Shown piece by piece: positions 7,868 through 16,633 of a DNA stretch of 58,462 nucleotides. The notes beneath the pieces are model-generated. The model saw only the letters and a list, made by a program, of their open reading frames with translations. It ran no database searches and was not told the origin of the DNA. How positions within the stretch are numbered: the first letter of the stretch is position 1; every line of letters starts with the position of its first letter. This DNA is from an uncultured Lachnospiraceae bacterium (lineage in GTDB: Bacteria; Bacillota; Clostridia; Lachnospirales; Lachnospiraceae). The stretch covers positions 1 through 58,462 of the forward strand of contig CAMWJF010000026.1 of the NCBI GenBank assembly GCA_947174505.1, written 5' to 3'. Position numbers and translations under genes: made by a program.

Positions 7868-9283
7868 ATGATCTACAAATGCAGCATCTGCGGGTACGAA
7901 TATGATGAAGAAAAGGAGGGAAAGCCTTTTTCCGAACTGACAGCATGTCCCATCTGTAAACAGCCGCCGGAGAAATTTAATGCGCTGGAAACCGAAAAGC
8001 CCACAGCAGCAGAGGGACAGTCCCCTTGCACAAACGCCGGGGAACTGGATTTAAGCTACCCGAAGGAAACCAGGAAGACAGACAGCAATTACCGCTACAT
8101 GAAAGAAATCCATGAGATGGCCGTCACCGGAAAATCAGCGATCGAGGCTATGGGCACACAGATGAAAATGCCAAACTGGGACGATGTGCTGATACTCGGC
8201 GCGCAGTTAAATCCGATGCCCCTGGACGAGCACGCCGAAGTATCTTTGGAAACCGTAATTGGCAGGCATGCAAAAAAGCCGATGACGCTTGCCATGCCGG
8301 TCTATATTTCCCATATGTCCTTCGGCGCGCTTTCCCGGGAGACAAAAATCGCGATGGCAAAGGGAAGCGCCGCCGCGGAAACGGCAATGTGCAGTGGGGA
8401 AGGCGGTATTCTTCCGGAAGAAAAAGCCGCCGCCTGCAAATACATATTTGAATATGTCCCGAACCAGTACAGCGTTACCGATGAAAATCTGCAAACCTCC
8501 GATGCCATTGAAATTAAAATCGGACAAGGCACGAAACCGGGCATGGGCGGCCATCTGCCGGGCGGAAAGGTAACTCCCGAAATCGCAAAAATCCGAAACA
8601 AACCGCTTGGCGAAGATGTCATCAGCCCTTCCAAATTCCCCGGCATAGACAGTGCGGACGATTTAAAGAAGCTGGTAACCGGACTGCGCGAAAGAAGCGG
8701 CGGCAGACCCATCGGCATCAAAATTGCTGCCGGACGCATCGAGAAAGATCTGGAATTTTGTGTTTATGCCGGACCCGACTTCATTACCATAGACGGCCGG
8801 GGCGGCGCAACCGGCGCATCCCCTGCCATTGTCCGGGATTCCACCAGCGTGCCGACGATCTATGCCCTTTACCGTGCAAGAAAATATCTTGACTCCGTGG
8901 GCGCAGATATCGATCTGGTCATCACAGGCGGTTTGAGGGTATCCTCTGATTTTGCAAAAGCACTCGCCATGGGGGCGGACGCTGTCGCCGTCGCCTCAGC
9001 AGCCATGGTGGCGGCCGCCTGCCAGCAGTACCGTATCTGTGGCAGCGGCATGTGCCCTGTCGGCGTGGCGACGCAGGATGAGAAGCTGCGGGAAAGATTG
9101 CACATTGACGCCGCCGCTAAGCGGGTGGAAAATTATCTGAAATGCTCCGCACAGGAATTACGGACCTTTGCGAGAATCACCGGAAATACAGATATTCACG
9201 GTTTATCTGTGGATGATCTGTGCACGATCAGCCGGGAAATATCGGAGCACACCAATATCCCGCACGCGGGCGAAGCACGGTAA
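7868..9283 (+). CDS. Rubredoxin domain fused to FMN-binding glutamate synthase-like domain
   Basis: A 471-residue cytoplasmic redox protein. Residues 1-35 form a rubredoxin-type iron site (CSICGYEYDEEKEG...CPICKQPPEKF, two CxxC). Residues 95-460 are the FMN-binding TIM barrel of the glutamate synthase large subunit, with GTKPGMGGHLPGGKVTPEI, DGRGGATGASP and the Fe-S motif CQQYRICGSGMCPVGVATQ. The amidotransferase domain of true glutamate synthase is missing. Such archaeal-type GltB proteins may work with separate glutamine amidotransferase and reductase partners, or may reduce other substrates. ATG 7868 follows AAAGGAGGG with 7-nt spacing. The Fur-family operator suggests a link to iron or peroxide stress. 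Confidence 0.85.
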   Translation: MIYKCSICGYEYDEEKEGKPFSELTACPICKQPPEKFNALETEKPTAAEGQSPCTNAGELDLSYPKETRKTDSNYRYMKEIHEMAVTGKSAIEAMGTQMKMPNWDDVLILGAQLNPMPLDEHAEVSLETVIGRHAKKPMTLAMPVYISHMSFGALSRETKIAMAKGSAAAETAMCSGEGGILPEEKAAACKYIFEYVPNQYSVTDENLQTSDAIEIKIGQGTKPGMGGHLPGGKVTPEIAKIRNKPLGEDVISPSKFPGIDSADDLKKLVTGLRERSGGRPIGIKIAAGRIEKDLEFCVYAGPDFITIDGRGGATGASPAIVRDSTSVPTIYALYRARKYLDSVGADIDLVITGGLRVSSDFAKALAMGADAVAVASAAMVAAACQQYRICGSGMCPVGVATQDEKLRERLHIDAAAKRVENYLKCSAQELRTFARITGNTDIHGLSVDDLCTISREISEHTNIPHAGEAR

Positions 9284-9375
9284 TCCCGGCCAGCTGATCT
9301 GTCAGGGCAGGCTCTATACGGATATGCCCATACTGTAATCAGCTTTTTTCGTAAAAGCGGTGTAAAAGCCAAAAT

Positions 9376-9427
9376 AAAAACGGCCTCCGGGCATTCCCTC
9401 AATAAGGGGGCTGCCGGAGGTCGTTTT
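9376..9427. terminator. Bidirectional terminator
   Basis: A long imperfect hairpin (ACGGCCTCCGG near 9380-9390 with CCGGAGGTCGT near 9414-9424) is flanked by AAAAA on the left and TTTT on the right. It lies between two convergent genes and can terminate both the glutamate synthase-like and the DUF362 transcripts. Confidence 0.8.
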
Positions 9428-9475
9428 ACGATTCCCTTTTATTCCGTGTCTTTCTGTTTTATGGTCACCGGCCCT

Positions 9476-10594
9476 TTAGACCGTCACCAGCTCGTACTGG
9501 TCCGTTCCCAGCCCGATTTTCACCGCATGGGCGATACAGGACTTCCATTCCGTATCCGGGTGGGTCATAAAGAAGTGGTCGTGCCCCGCCTCATTGCCGT
9601 GCCTGTGCAGATTCTCACCCAGCACGCTCTCTTCCACCGGCGCCATCTTATTGCACAGGTCGGCACATGCCTGATCCAGCGCCACCGGGTCAAAGGATGC
9701 CAGCATCCCCACATTAGGAATAATCGGAATATCGTTCTCCGCATGGCAGTCACAGTTGGGCGACACATCGCAGATCAGGGACACATGGAAGCAGGGTTTA
9801 TCCTTGCAGACCGCCCACGCGTACTCCGCCATCTTGTAATTCAACATGGCAATGGAATCCTCGAAGCTGGCCGCAATGGCGTCTTTCGGGCACACCGCCA
9901 GACAACGTCCGCATCCCACACATTTGTCATGGTCAATATGCGCCCTGCCGCCCTCAATGACGGGGGCGCCGTGTGCACAGATTCTGTCACAGGCGCCACA
10001 GCCCACGCAGAGAGACGGGTCCACCTCCGGCTTCCCGTCACAGTGCTGCTCCATCTTGCCCGCCCGGGAGCCGCAGCCCATACCGATATTTTTCAGGGCG
10101 CCGCCAAAGCCTGCCATCTCATGTCCCTTAAAATGGGTCAGGGAAATAAACACATCCGCATCCATAACCGCATGGCCGATCTTTGCCTCTTTCACATACT
10201 CCCCGTCAATGGGAACCAGTGTCTCGTCCGTCCCCTTTAAGCCGTCGCCGATGATCACGTGGCATCCTGTCTGATAGGGGGAAAATCCATTTACATAGGC
10301 CGTCTCCAGATGGTCAAGCGCGTTCTTCCTGCTGCCCACATAGAGCGTGTTGCAGTCCGTCAGATAGGGCCTGCCGCCCAGCTCTTTCACATAATCCGCC
10401 ACCACTCTCGCATAGTTCGGGCGCAGGAACGCCAGATTCCCGTACTCGCCGAAATGAATCTTGATTGCCGTGTACTTGTCCGTAAAGTCTATGTTCTCAA
10501 AACCGGCCGTCTTCATCAGACGGTGAAGCTTCTGTAATAAATTCTCATGCTCCGTTGCCTTAAAAGATGTAAAATATACCTTTGCCTGTTCCAT
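9476..10594 (-). CDS. DUF362 protein with two 4Fe-4S ferredoxin clusters
   Basis: A 372-residue protein. The DUF362 domain spans most of the chain, with TAIKIHFGE near the start and SLTHFKGHEMAGFGGALKNIGMG in the middle. A 2[4Fe-4S] ferredoxin insert lies at about 188-240: CVGCGACDRICAHG and CVGCGRCLAVCPKDA. Further cysteines (CDVSPNCDC) lie downstream. The family is common in anaerobes and is presumed to act in electron transfer; the reaction is unknown. ATG 10594 follows GGAGGAGG. It sits 20 bp downstream of the HD-GYP gene on the same strand, so the two may share a transcript. Confidence 0.85.
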   Translation of the reverse strand: MEQAKVYFTSFKATEHENLLQKLHRLMKTAGFENIDFTDKYTAIKIHFGEYGNLAFLRPNYARVVADYVKELGGRPYLTDCNTLYVGSRKNALDHLETAYVNGFSPYQTGCHVIIGDGLKGTDETLVPIDGEYVKEAKIGHAVMDADVFISLTHFKGHEMAGFGGALKNIGMGCGSRAGKMEQHCDGKPEVDPSLCVGCGACDRICAHGAPVIEGGRAHIDHDKCVGCGRCLAVCPKDAIAASFEDSIAMLNYKMAEYAWAVCKDKPCFHVSLICDVSPNCDCHAENDIPIIPNVGMLASFDPVALDQACADLCNKMAPVEESVLGENLHRHGNEAGHDHFFMTHPDTEWKSCIAHAVKIGLGTDQYELVTV

Positions 10595-10614
10595 GTCTGA
10601 TATGCCTCCTCCTT

Positions 10615-11886
10615 TTAATCAAATCGCTTAAAACGCTCAATCATAATCGCGTACTGTTCCTTAATTTTCAGATACAGTCCGATGGTATTTTCCTTCTCCT
10701 TCTCGAACTCTGCAATGATACTGTCGTAATTTTTTTCAAGGGTCGCCACCACATTGCGGTTGATCTTGCCCTTGTCCGCGTCAGAGTTCATAATATCGAG
10801 AATCTTCTCCTTACTGAACGCCTCCTTGTAGCTGCGTTTGCCGTAGAGCGCGCTCAGGATATCCGCCACCGCAATGATCTGCTGCGGAAGGGTCAGGTCC
10901 GCCGCTGAAAGTCCCTTATGATAGCCCGTCCCATCCAGCTTCTCATGATGTCTGGCCGCAATCTCCAAAACGTCATCGTCCACAACGCCCTCCAGAATCA
11001 TCTCCGTGATCCGCACATGGGCCTTCATCACCTTCATTTCCTCATCGCTTAACCGTCCTGTGGACTCCAAGATATGTAAAGGAATCGCAATCTTGCCCAG
11101 ATCGTGAAGCAGCGCGCCGTAATGCAGGTCTCTGAGGTCTTTTCCAGAGACGCGGGAAAGCCTGCCAAGCTTCTCCGCGAAATTCACAGTCGCCAGCGTG
11201 TGGATCACTGTGTGCTCGCTCCGAAAATCAATGGTGTAGACAAGCATTTCCAGAAAGCCTTTCTTATACTGCTCGGAAAAGGCCCGCTTCGCCAAAAGCA
11301 CATCCAGCTCCTCACGGTATTTGCCGTTCACCAGATTTTCCGTAATCCCGTAGCACTTTTCTGCCTTCTGGAAAACATCCATCGCCGCACCGGAAAATTT
11401 AATGTTGCGGTACTTGGAAAAATAATCCGGCTCCATCTTCTCATCCTTCAGATGCAGAAACGTATCCATCTTATCCGCCAGATTCAGAAGCTCGGTCACG
11501 TGCAGATAACGGCTCTGAATCATGCCGTAGCGGTTATAATCCAGATGATGATAGAGTATGACCTCCGCCCTGTCCCCTATGGGCGACAGGTACTTCAAAA
11601 AGAGAAAACCATAGATCGAGTGCGGCCAGAGATTTTTCGTCTCAAAATCCGCCACCTTTTTGACATTTTCCTCCTTATAAAGACCAATGTCATGCAGAAT
11701 GCCGAGCATGGTATAATCCACCAGCTCCTGCTCCGTATAGTTCTGCTCGGTATAAGTATTTTCATACTCCATCATCTTATATAAGATATACCCTGTGATC
11801 TCCCCGTGATGCATGATCTTATTGTTGATGATGCCGAGAGTCTTTCGAATGATTTCGTTGACATCCTTACTGCTGATAACGCTCAT
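10615..11886 (-). CDS. Tandem HD / HD-GYP domain phosphodiesterase
   Basis: A 423-residue soluble protein with two HD folds. The first (about 20-170) keeps a metal-binding HD in GILHDIGLY and later His residues. The second (about 220-390) is a canonical HD-GYP with GALLHDLGKIAIP and HHEKLDGTGYHKG. HD-GYP proteins hydrolyse cyclic di-GMP or related dinucleotides. There is no sensor or membrane domain, so the first HD unit may itself act as a regulatory or second catalytic module. ATG 11886 follows AAGGGG with 9-nt spacing. It is divergent from the SOS-controlled polymerase gene. Confidence 0.85.
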   Translation of the reverse strand: MSVISSKDVNEIIRKTLGIINNKIMHHGEITGYILYKMMEYENTYTEQNYTEQELVDYTMLGILHDIGLYKEENVKKVADFETKNLWPHSIYGFLFLKYLSPIGDRAEVILYHHLDYNRYGMIQSRYLHVTELLNLADKMDTFLHLKDEKMEPDYFSKYRNIKFSGAAMDVFQKAEKCYGITENLVNGKYREELDVLLAKRAFSEQYKKGFLEMLVYTIDFRSEHTVIHTLATVNFAEKLGRLSRVSGKDLRDLHYGALLHDLGKIAIPLHILESTGRLSDEEMKVMKAHVRITEMILEGVVDDDVLEIAARHHEKLDGTGYHKGLSAADLTLPQQIIAVADILSALYGKRSYKEAFSKEKILDIMNSDADKGKINRNVVATLEKNYDSIIAEFEKEKENTIGLYLKIKEQYAIMIERFKRFD

Positions 11887-12009
11887 TGTCTTTTACCCCT
11901 TCATATGTATAAGGGTATTCTAACATTAAATTGTGTTTTTGTCCTCACTTTTTTCTCTTCCCCTCTTCTCCTCCCGGATTTGCTATCCTCGTGCTTCCAT
12001 TTTTTGGCC

Positions 12010-12038
12010 TTGCCAAACATACGTTCTTGTGCTATGCT
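12010..12038 (+). promoter_or_regulatory. SOS-type promoter with LexA box before the Y-family polymerase
   Basis: TTGCCA (12010-12015), a 17-bp spacer and TATGCT (12033-12038). The spacer holds CAAACATACGTTCT (12014-12027), matching the Bacillus-type LexA/DinR site CGAACATATGTTCG at 11 of 14 positions. LexA bound here would block polymerase, which fits a DNA-damage polymerase. Confidence 0.65.
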
Positions 12039-12060
12039 GTATTCCAGAAAGGAGCATGTC

Positions 12061-13323
12061 ATGAGCCACACCTATCTGTGCATTGACCTAAAATCCTTCT
12101 ATGCCTCGGTAGAGTGCGTGGAGAGAAACTTAGACCCCATGACCACCAATCTGGTCGTGGCGGACCCGGACAGAACGGAGAAGACCATCTGTCTGGCGAT
12201 CACACCCGCCATGAAAGCGCTGGGGATTAAAAACCGGTGCCGTATCTTTGAAATTCCAAAGACAGTAGACTATATCGTGGCGCCACCCCGTATGCAGAGG
12301 TATGTGGACGTCTCCGCAGACATTTATGCCATCTATCTGAAGTATATATCCAAAGAGGACATCCACGTCTACTCCATCGACGAGGCGTTCATGGATGTGA
12401 CGGATTACCTTGCGCTCTACCGGCTCTCCGCCAGACAGCTTGGCTTTCAGATCATGCAGGATATCTATGAGCAGACCGGCATCCGCGCCTCCTGCGGCGT
12501 CGGCTCCAACCTGTATCTGGCGAAGGTCGCTCTTGATATCACCGCCAAACATGCCTCTGACTTTATCGGTGAACTGACAGAGGAGCGCTACCGAAAAACC
12601 CTCTGGTCCCACAAGCCCCTCACGGACTTCTGGCGTGTCGGCGCAGGCACCGCCAGACGGCTTGAAACCTTTGGCATCCGTACCATGGGAGATATCGCCG
12701 CCGCAGACGAAGCTCTTCTGTATAAGCTGTTCGGCATAGATGCGGAGCTGCTGATCGACCACGCCTGGGGCAGGGAGCCTGTCACCATCGCCGATATCAA
12801 AAACTACCGCCCCCGCACAAACTGTCTCACCAGCGGACAGGTGCTGGGCTGCGACTATTCTTTTGACAAAGGGCTTCTCATTGTCAAGGAGATGATGGAT
12901 CTTTTGTGTCTGGATCTGGTGGAAAAGAATCTGGTCACCCGCTCCGTCACGCTCCACGTAGGCTATTCCAACCGCACAAATGCGTCGTCAGCCCACGGCA
13001 CAACCGACTTACAGACCGACGCCAATTCAGACCTCATCCTGATCCCCGCGGTGACGGCCCTCTACGAAAAAATCGTCAATCCCGAATGGCCGATCCACCG
13101 TATTAACCTGACGTGCAATCATGTGATGCCGGAGGAATACCATCAGTACAATTTCTTTGTGGACGCCGAAGAGCTTGAGAAGAACCGTAAAGTACAGGAG
13201 GCGGTAATCCGCATTAAGAATAAGTTTGGTAAGGACGCCATCCTGAAAGGCATGAATCTGGAGGAGGGCGCTACCACCAGAGAGCGGAATCACCAGATCG
13301 GAGGACATAAAAGTGGCGAGTAA
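12061..13323 (+). CDS. Y-family DNA polymerase (UmuC/UvrX-like lesion bypass)
   Basis: A 420-residue translesion polymerase. Motifs in order are YLCIDLKSFYASVE (first catalytic Asp, steric region), the central VYSIDEAFMDVT with the SIDE catalytic acidic pair, a helix-hairpin-helix thumb (about 180-230, RRLETFGIRTMGDIA) and the little-finger domain to the end. It copies damaged templates with low fidelity in the cytoplasm. ATG 12061 follows AAGGAG with 6-nt spacing. The downstream YolD-like gene overlaps it, the usual partner arrangement of UvrX-type polymerases in Firmicutes. A LexA box overlaps the promoter. Confidence 0.92.
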   Translation: MSHTYLCIDLKSFYASVECVERNLDPMTTNLVVADPDRTEKTICLAITPAMKALGIKNRCRIFEIPKTVDYIVAPPRMQRYVDVSADIYAIYLKYISKEDIHVYSIDEAFMDVTDYLALYRLSARQLGFQIMQDIYEQTGIRASCGVGSNLYLAKVALDITAKHASDFIGELTEERYRKTLWSHKPLTDFWRVGAGTARRLETFGIRTMGDIAAADEALLYKLFGIDAELLIDHAWGREPVTIADIKNYRPRTNCLTSGQVLGCDYSFDKGLLIVKEMMDLLCLDLVEKNLVTRSVTLHVGYSNRTNASSAHGTTDLQTDANSDLILIPAVTALYEKIVNPEWPIHRINLTCNHVMPEEYHQYNFFVDAEELEKNRKVQEAVIRIKNKFGKDAILKGMNLEEGATTRERNHQIGGHKSGE

Positions 13324-13642
13324 ACCAAAAACCCAAATGCCAATCGAAGAAAGAGCCAAACAGTTTATGCCCTTTGCGGCGCTGCGGGGGCTGCCGGACG
13401 CCCTTGCCGCAAAGGAAAAAGTACTTGTCCCGAAAGTCGAGCTCTCCCCGGAAAGGGAGGAGGAACTGGACAGACAGATGCACCGGCTTGTCAAAGGGAA
13501 CATGGCGACGGTGGTCTACTTTCAAAATGGGGAATACATCAAAATAACCGGTCTGGTCGCCCGTATCGACGAGACCAGCCGGTTACTGCAGATCGTAAAT
13601 ACAAAAATTCGGTTTGAGGATATTCTGCAAGTGGAGACATAA
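13313..13642 (+). CDS. YolD-like protein
   Basis: A 109-residue protein with the YolD-like start (ERAKQFMPFAALRGLPDAL) and a C-terminal beta-rich part (ITGLVARIDETSRLLQIVNTKI...FEDILQVE). It starts at GTG 13313 after GGAGG with 8-nt spacing, overlapping the polymerase stop by 11 bp, so the two are translationally coupled. YolD proteins accompany Y-family polymerases and have been proposed to be UmuD-like helpers; the mechanism is unproven. Confidence 0.85.
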   Translation: MASKPKTQMPIEERAKQFMPFAALRGLPDALAAKEKVLVPKVELSPEREEELDRQMHRLVKGNMATVVYFQNGEYIKITGLVARIDETSRLLQIVNTKIRFEDILQVET

Positions 13643-13646
13643 AAGG

Positions 13647-16004
13647 TTATTCCGCCATATATAAGGCTGCTCTCTTCCCAATCCTCTCAAGCGTGTTTTC
13701 CAGACTCAGCGTCCCCTCCAGATACAAAGCCCCTTCCTCGTATACGGCTTCTTCCAATAAGTCATCCTCTATATAAGGAACGCTTACCGATTCCATCCAG
13801 TTCTGCAAACGCTGAATCTCTTTTTCGCCTGGGAAGCCGCCTGTGATCGTGTATACTTTTCCATTCTCGTCCATCACGCCCATGTCGATATACACCTCAT
13901 CGCCCGTCTCTTTTGCTGTTTCCCGAATCGTATCAAACGCGGACCGATTCACCGAAAATCCCATAAAAAGTGAGGACTGGTTTTCTTTTCCAAGCAGGAA
14001 ACGCAAGAAACTCTGTGCCTGCTCTTTATGTTCGGAAACGGCGCTGATGCCTGTCAGCGTCTGCGGATAAAAAGTCTCCGGCTTCATCAATACGGTTTCA
14101 CAGTCTTCATATTCCTCCATCTGCTGCACGGCATACAATGTTGCATAAGTAAAATCTCCGCCCAATGTACCGTAAAGAAACTGCCGGTCTCCCACAACAA
14201 AATCCACATAGTTGACTCCCGTTCTTATCATTTCAGCGCTGTCATCCAGGCTATAACCGTATCTTTCCCGATAAGACTCGCTTAAGTCATAATACCTCTC
14301 GATGTCCTCCTTTGCCAGTCCCTGCATCTGCGCATCATAAATTCTCTTTACATTTACGAGATAACCGCTCAGCCCTTCCTCATTGATTTCGCCCTTTTCT
14401 GTTGTCCAATCGGGAACGGAAATCATGGAAAATAATTTCATAACGCTCTTTTTCGTACAGAAACCGTATAAGTTTTTCCCCGGAACATTTTCACGCAGAC
14501 GCTCCATCGTATCGGCAATCCCTTCCAAATCTGTCATCCCCTGCGTATACTCCCTCTTACCGAATGCCACCGGAAGCTGTATCTCGCAGGGCATCATATA
14601 GATCCCATCCTCCGTCCGAAACGCCGATACAATATTCTCAAACAGCGCGTCCTCTCCGCTCAGGCTTTCCACAACGGGACTTAAATCCGCCAGAAGGCCC
14701 TTTTCTATATAGGAATCAACAGGCATATGATCCAGAATCAGAACATCCGGCCCGTTTCCGGCAAGCAGCTTCATATTCAGATTTTTTAATGTGTCCTCCC
14801 TTGTCACAGAGCTGTCGGTCTCTGTACCGACCTCATATTCTATATAGACATCCGGATAAGCCGTCTGGTACAAGTTCACTGCCTGTCTTACCGTGCTGTT
14901 GTCCCTTAAGCTGTAGACCTTCAGTTTCTCCCCAGGAACCGTTGGAATGTCCGGGTTATAGGTATACCGGACCGCTCTGCCGTTAGAAAACAGCGCCATA
15001 AACTCACTGTCACCGACCATTGCCATGCCGCACAGTTGATAGGAAGGATTGCCCAGAGAGCTAAGATTTCCGTCTATAACCTGCTCTATCGCATTGCCGC
15101 CGATGACATGGCGGTGCAGCCCTTTTTCCCCGGCAAGATACAGCACATTTTCCTCTCCCATGAAAAAGTATAAATCATAGAATGAGCCGCCGTTGCCGGA
15201 TCTGTCCTTATAATTTTCTTCCACAAAATCATGCAGGACATCGTCTTCGATATACTGCTCCTGCTCCATATCATAGATCGTCAGACCGTCACCATCAAAT
15301 CTGTCAAGAATCATCAGTTGATTCTGAAATCTGATCAATGAGGTGGCTGATTCCAGTGTAAGAAATCTGTCACTGCTGCCGTCTTCCTCTATCTCATACA
15401 AACCGGGATTCGGACCGAATGTACTGACAAAAATTCTGCCCGTATCCGATATCCATATCCGATATGGCGTCTCTTCCTCCTCCAATCCTGCCATTTCGAC
15501 CGGCACCTGTGTACCGTCAGCCTTGACGACCATCACCTCCAGATTTTCTTCAAAAGGGTTGTAATCTTCCGTTAGCGGGCTCTGGGCTGCCGTATCATAA
15601 ATAACGCCGACCGTATTATCCTTTCCTACGGCAAGCGATCTGATGCTGCACTCCTCCTGCATCCGCGTTTTCCAGCTTCTTGCATCCGTCTCCCATACTT
15701 CGCCGTTCTCTTTCATCAGCAGGAAATCTTTTTCCGTATCGGCAATAATAAGACTTCCGTCCTCCAGCTTAAAAATATCGGATGCAAAACCGATACTGCC
15801 TGATAAGTCGGTGGCCGTCTCCACATAGCGTCCCATCACTGTACCTTCTGATAAAGCGTCCGTGCCGTCCGCGTTCCCGCCATTCTCTATCCGGTTTTTC
15901 CCCGTATGATCCGATAAATCGCCATGACTTCCGCATCCGCCAAGTGCTATGGCAAGCATGCAGACGGAGAATACAAAAGCCCATACCTTCTTTTCCGCTT
16001 TCAT
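13647..16004 (-). CDS. Large lipoprotein with extracellular solute-binding domain
   Basis: A 785-residue exported lipoprotein: the signal peptide ends in a lipobox (LALGGC, Cys near 24). Residues about 60-350 are beta-rich with repeated blades (for example GSLIIADTEKDFLLMKENGEVW), suggesting a propeller-like domain. From about 370 (KLKVYSLRDNSTVRQAVNLYQTAYPDVYIEYE) a family 1 solute-binding-protein fold begins, with LAGNGPDVLILDHMP. ABC transporter subunits are absent next to it, so it may be a sensor or orphan receptor rather than an importer component. ATG 16004 follows GGGAGGAG. It lies downstream of the BlaI-M56-DJ-1 operon on the same strand, 131 bp away. Confidence 0.75.
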   Translation of the reverse strand: MKAEKKVWAFVFSVCMLAIALGGCGSHGDLSDHTGKNRIENGGNADGTDALSEGTVMGRYVETATDLSGSIGFASDIFKLEDGSLIIADTEKDFLLMKENGEVWETDARSWKTRMQEECSIRSLAVGKDNTVGVIYDTAAQSPLTEDYNPFEENLEVMVVKADGTQVPVEMAGLEEEETPYRIWISDTGRIFVSTFGPNPGLYEIEEDGSSDRFLTLESATSLIRFQNQLMILDRFDGDGLTIYDMEQEQYIEDDVLHDFVEENYKDRSGNGGSFYDLYFFMGEENVLYLAGEKGLHRHVIGGNAIEQVIDGNLSSLGNPSYQLCGMAMVGDSEFMALFSNGRAVRYTYNPDIPTVPGEKLKVYSLRDNSTVRQAVNLYQTAYPDVYIEYEVGTETDSSVTREDTLKNLNMKLLAGNGPDVLILDHMPVDSYIEKGLLADLSPVVESLSGEDALFENIVSAFRTEDGIYMMPCEIQLPVAFGKREYTQGMTDLEGIADTMERLRENVPGKNLYGFCTKKSVMKLFSMISVPDWTTEKGEINEEGLSGYLVNVKRIYDAQMQGLAKEDIERYYDLSESYRERYGYSLDDSAEMIRTGVNYVDFVVGDRQFLYGTLGGDFTYATLYAVQQMEEYEDCETVLMKPETFYPQTLTGISAVSEHKEQAQSFLRFLLGKENQSSLFMGFSVNRSAFDTIRETAKETGDEVYIDMGVMDENGKVYTITGGFPGEKEIQRLQNWMESVSVPYIEDDLLEEAVYEEGALYLEGTLSLENTLERIGKRAALYMAE

Positions 16005-16135
16005 GTTTAAGACTCCTCCCTGTAAGCGCCCCCTATTTTCGAGCAGCCTCTGGATAACATTATAATGGGCTTATCTCTAAATAATCTCTAAAAAGCGTTA
16101 AGACCGGCAAGCATGAAATCCTCCCACCTCATTTC

Positions 16136-16633
16136 CTATACATTTTTAAAATGTTTAAAATACGCTACTGTTTCATTATAATCCTCTTCATCTGCAAAAA
16201 TATCTGCCGCCTTCCCTACCGCCAGTGCAAAATCAACGTACTCATTTCCCGGACTGAGGACAATATGGTCAAACACACATGTCTTCTCTGGAAATTTCAA
16301 TTCCCCAACAGCGTCCGAAATGATAGTTCTGCCTGCACAGATACCACCGACTATTTTCTTATTCTCTATGCACTCGTTTATTATTTCAAATAGCAGTTGT
16401 TTATTATTGATATTATTAATTTCACCGCCGCAAATAATAAACGCATCAATACTTTCCCGTTTCACTTGCGTAAGATTGATATCCTTTTGAATCTTAATAC
16501 CTTCATTTGTGCATATAGCCTGATGCTCATCTTCTGCGACTATATAAATATCGCCTTTTGTCTTCATAAAATAAGCAACCAGATTTACCTCAAAAAATGA
16601 AGTTTCCGGATATAAAAAAATGTATGTATTCAT
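16136..16633 (-). CDS. DJ-1/PfpI family protein
   Basis: A 165-residue flavodoxin-like protein. The nucleophile elbow GGICAGRTII holds the family cysteine at about residue 96, and the N-terminal strand MNTYIFLYPETSFFEVN carries the usual acidic residue that lowers its pKa. Members act as glyoxalases, deglycases, isonitrile hydratases or regulators; the reaction cannot be read here. The start overlaps the M56 stop as ATGA, so it is the third gene of the BlaI operon. It is more AT-rich than its neighbours, which hints at separate acquisition. Confidence 0.8.
   Translation of the reverse strand: MNTYIFLYPETSFFEVNLVAYFMKTKGDIYIVAEDEHQAICTNEGIKIQKDINLTQVKRESIDAFIICGGEINNINNKQLLFEIINECIENKKIVGGICAGRTIISDAVGELKFPEKTCVFDHIVLSPGNEYVDFALAVGKAADIFADEEDYNETVAYFKHFKNV

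Noticed and set aside
9446..10240. 264-residue rightward frame over the DUF362 gene.
   Set aside because: His/Arg/Gly-rich shadow without start signal; the opposite frame carries ferredoxin motifs.
11104..11784. 226-residue rightward frame over the HD-GYP gene.
   Set aside because: Shadow frame: no ribosome site, low complexity in hydrophobics, and the minus strand has intact HD-GYP motifs.
12130..12957. 275-residue frame opposite the Y-family polymerase.
   Set aside because: Shadow of a well-conserved gene.
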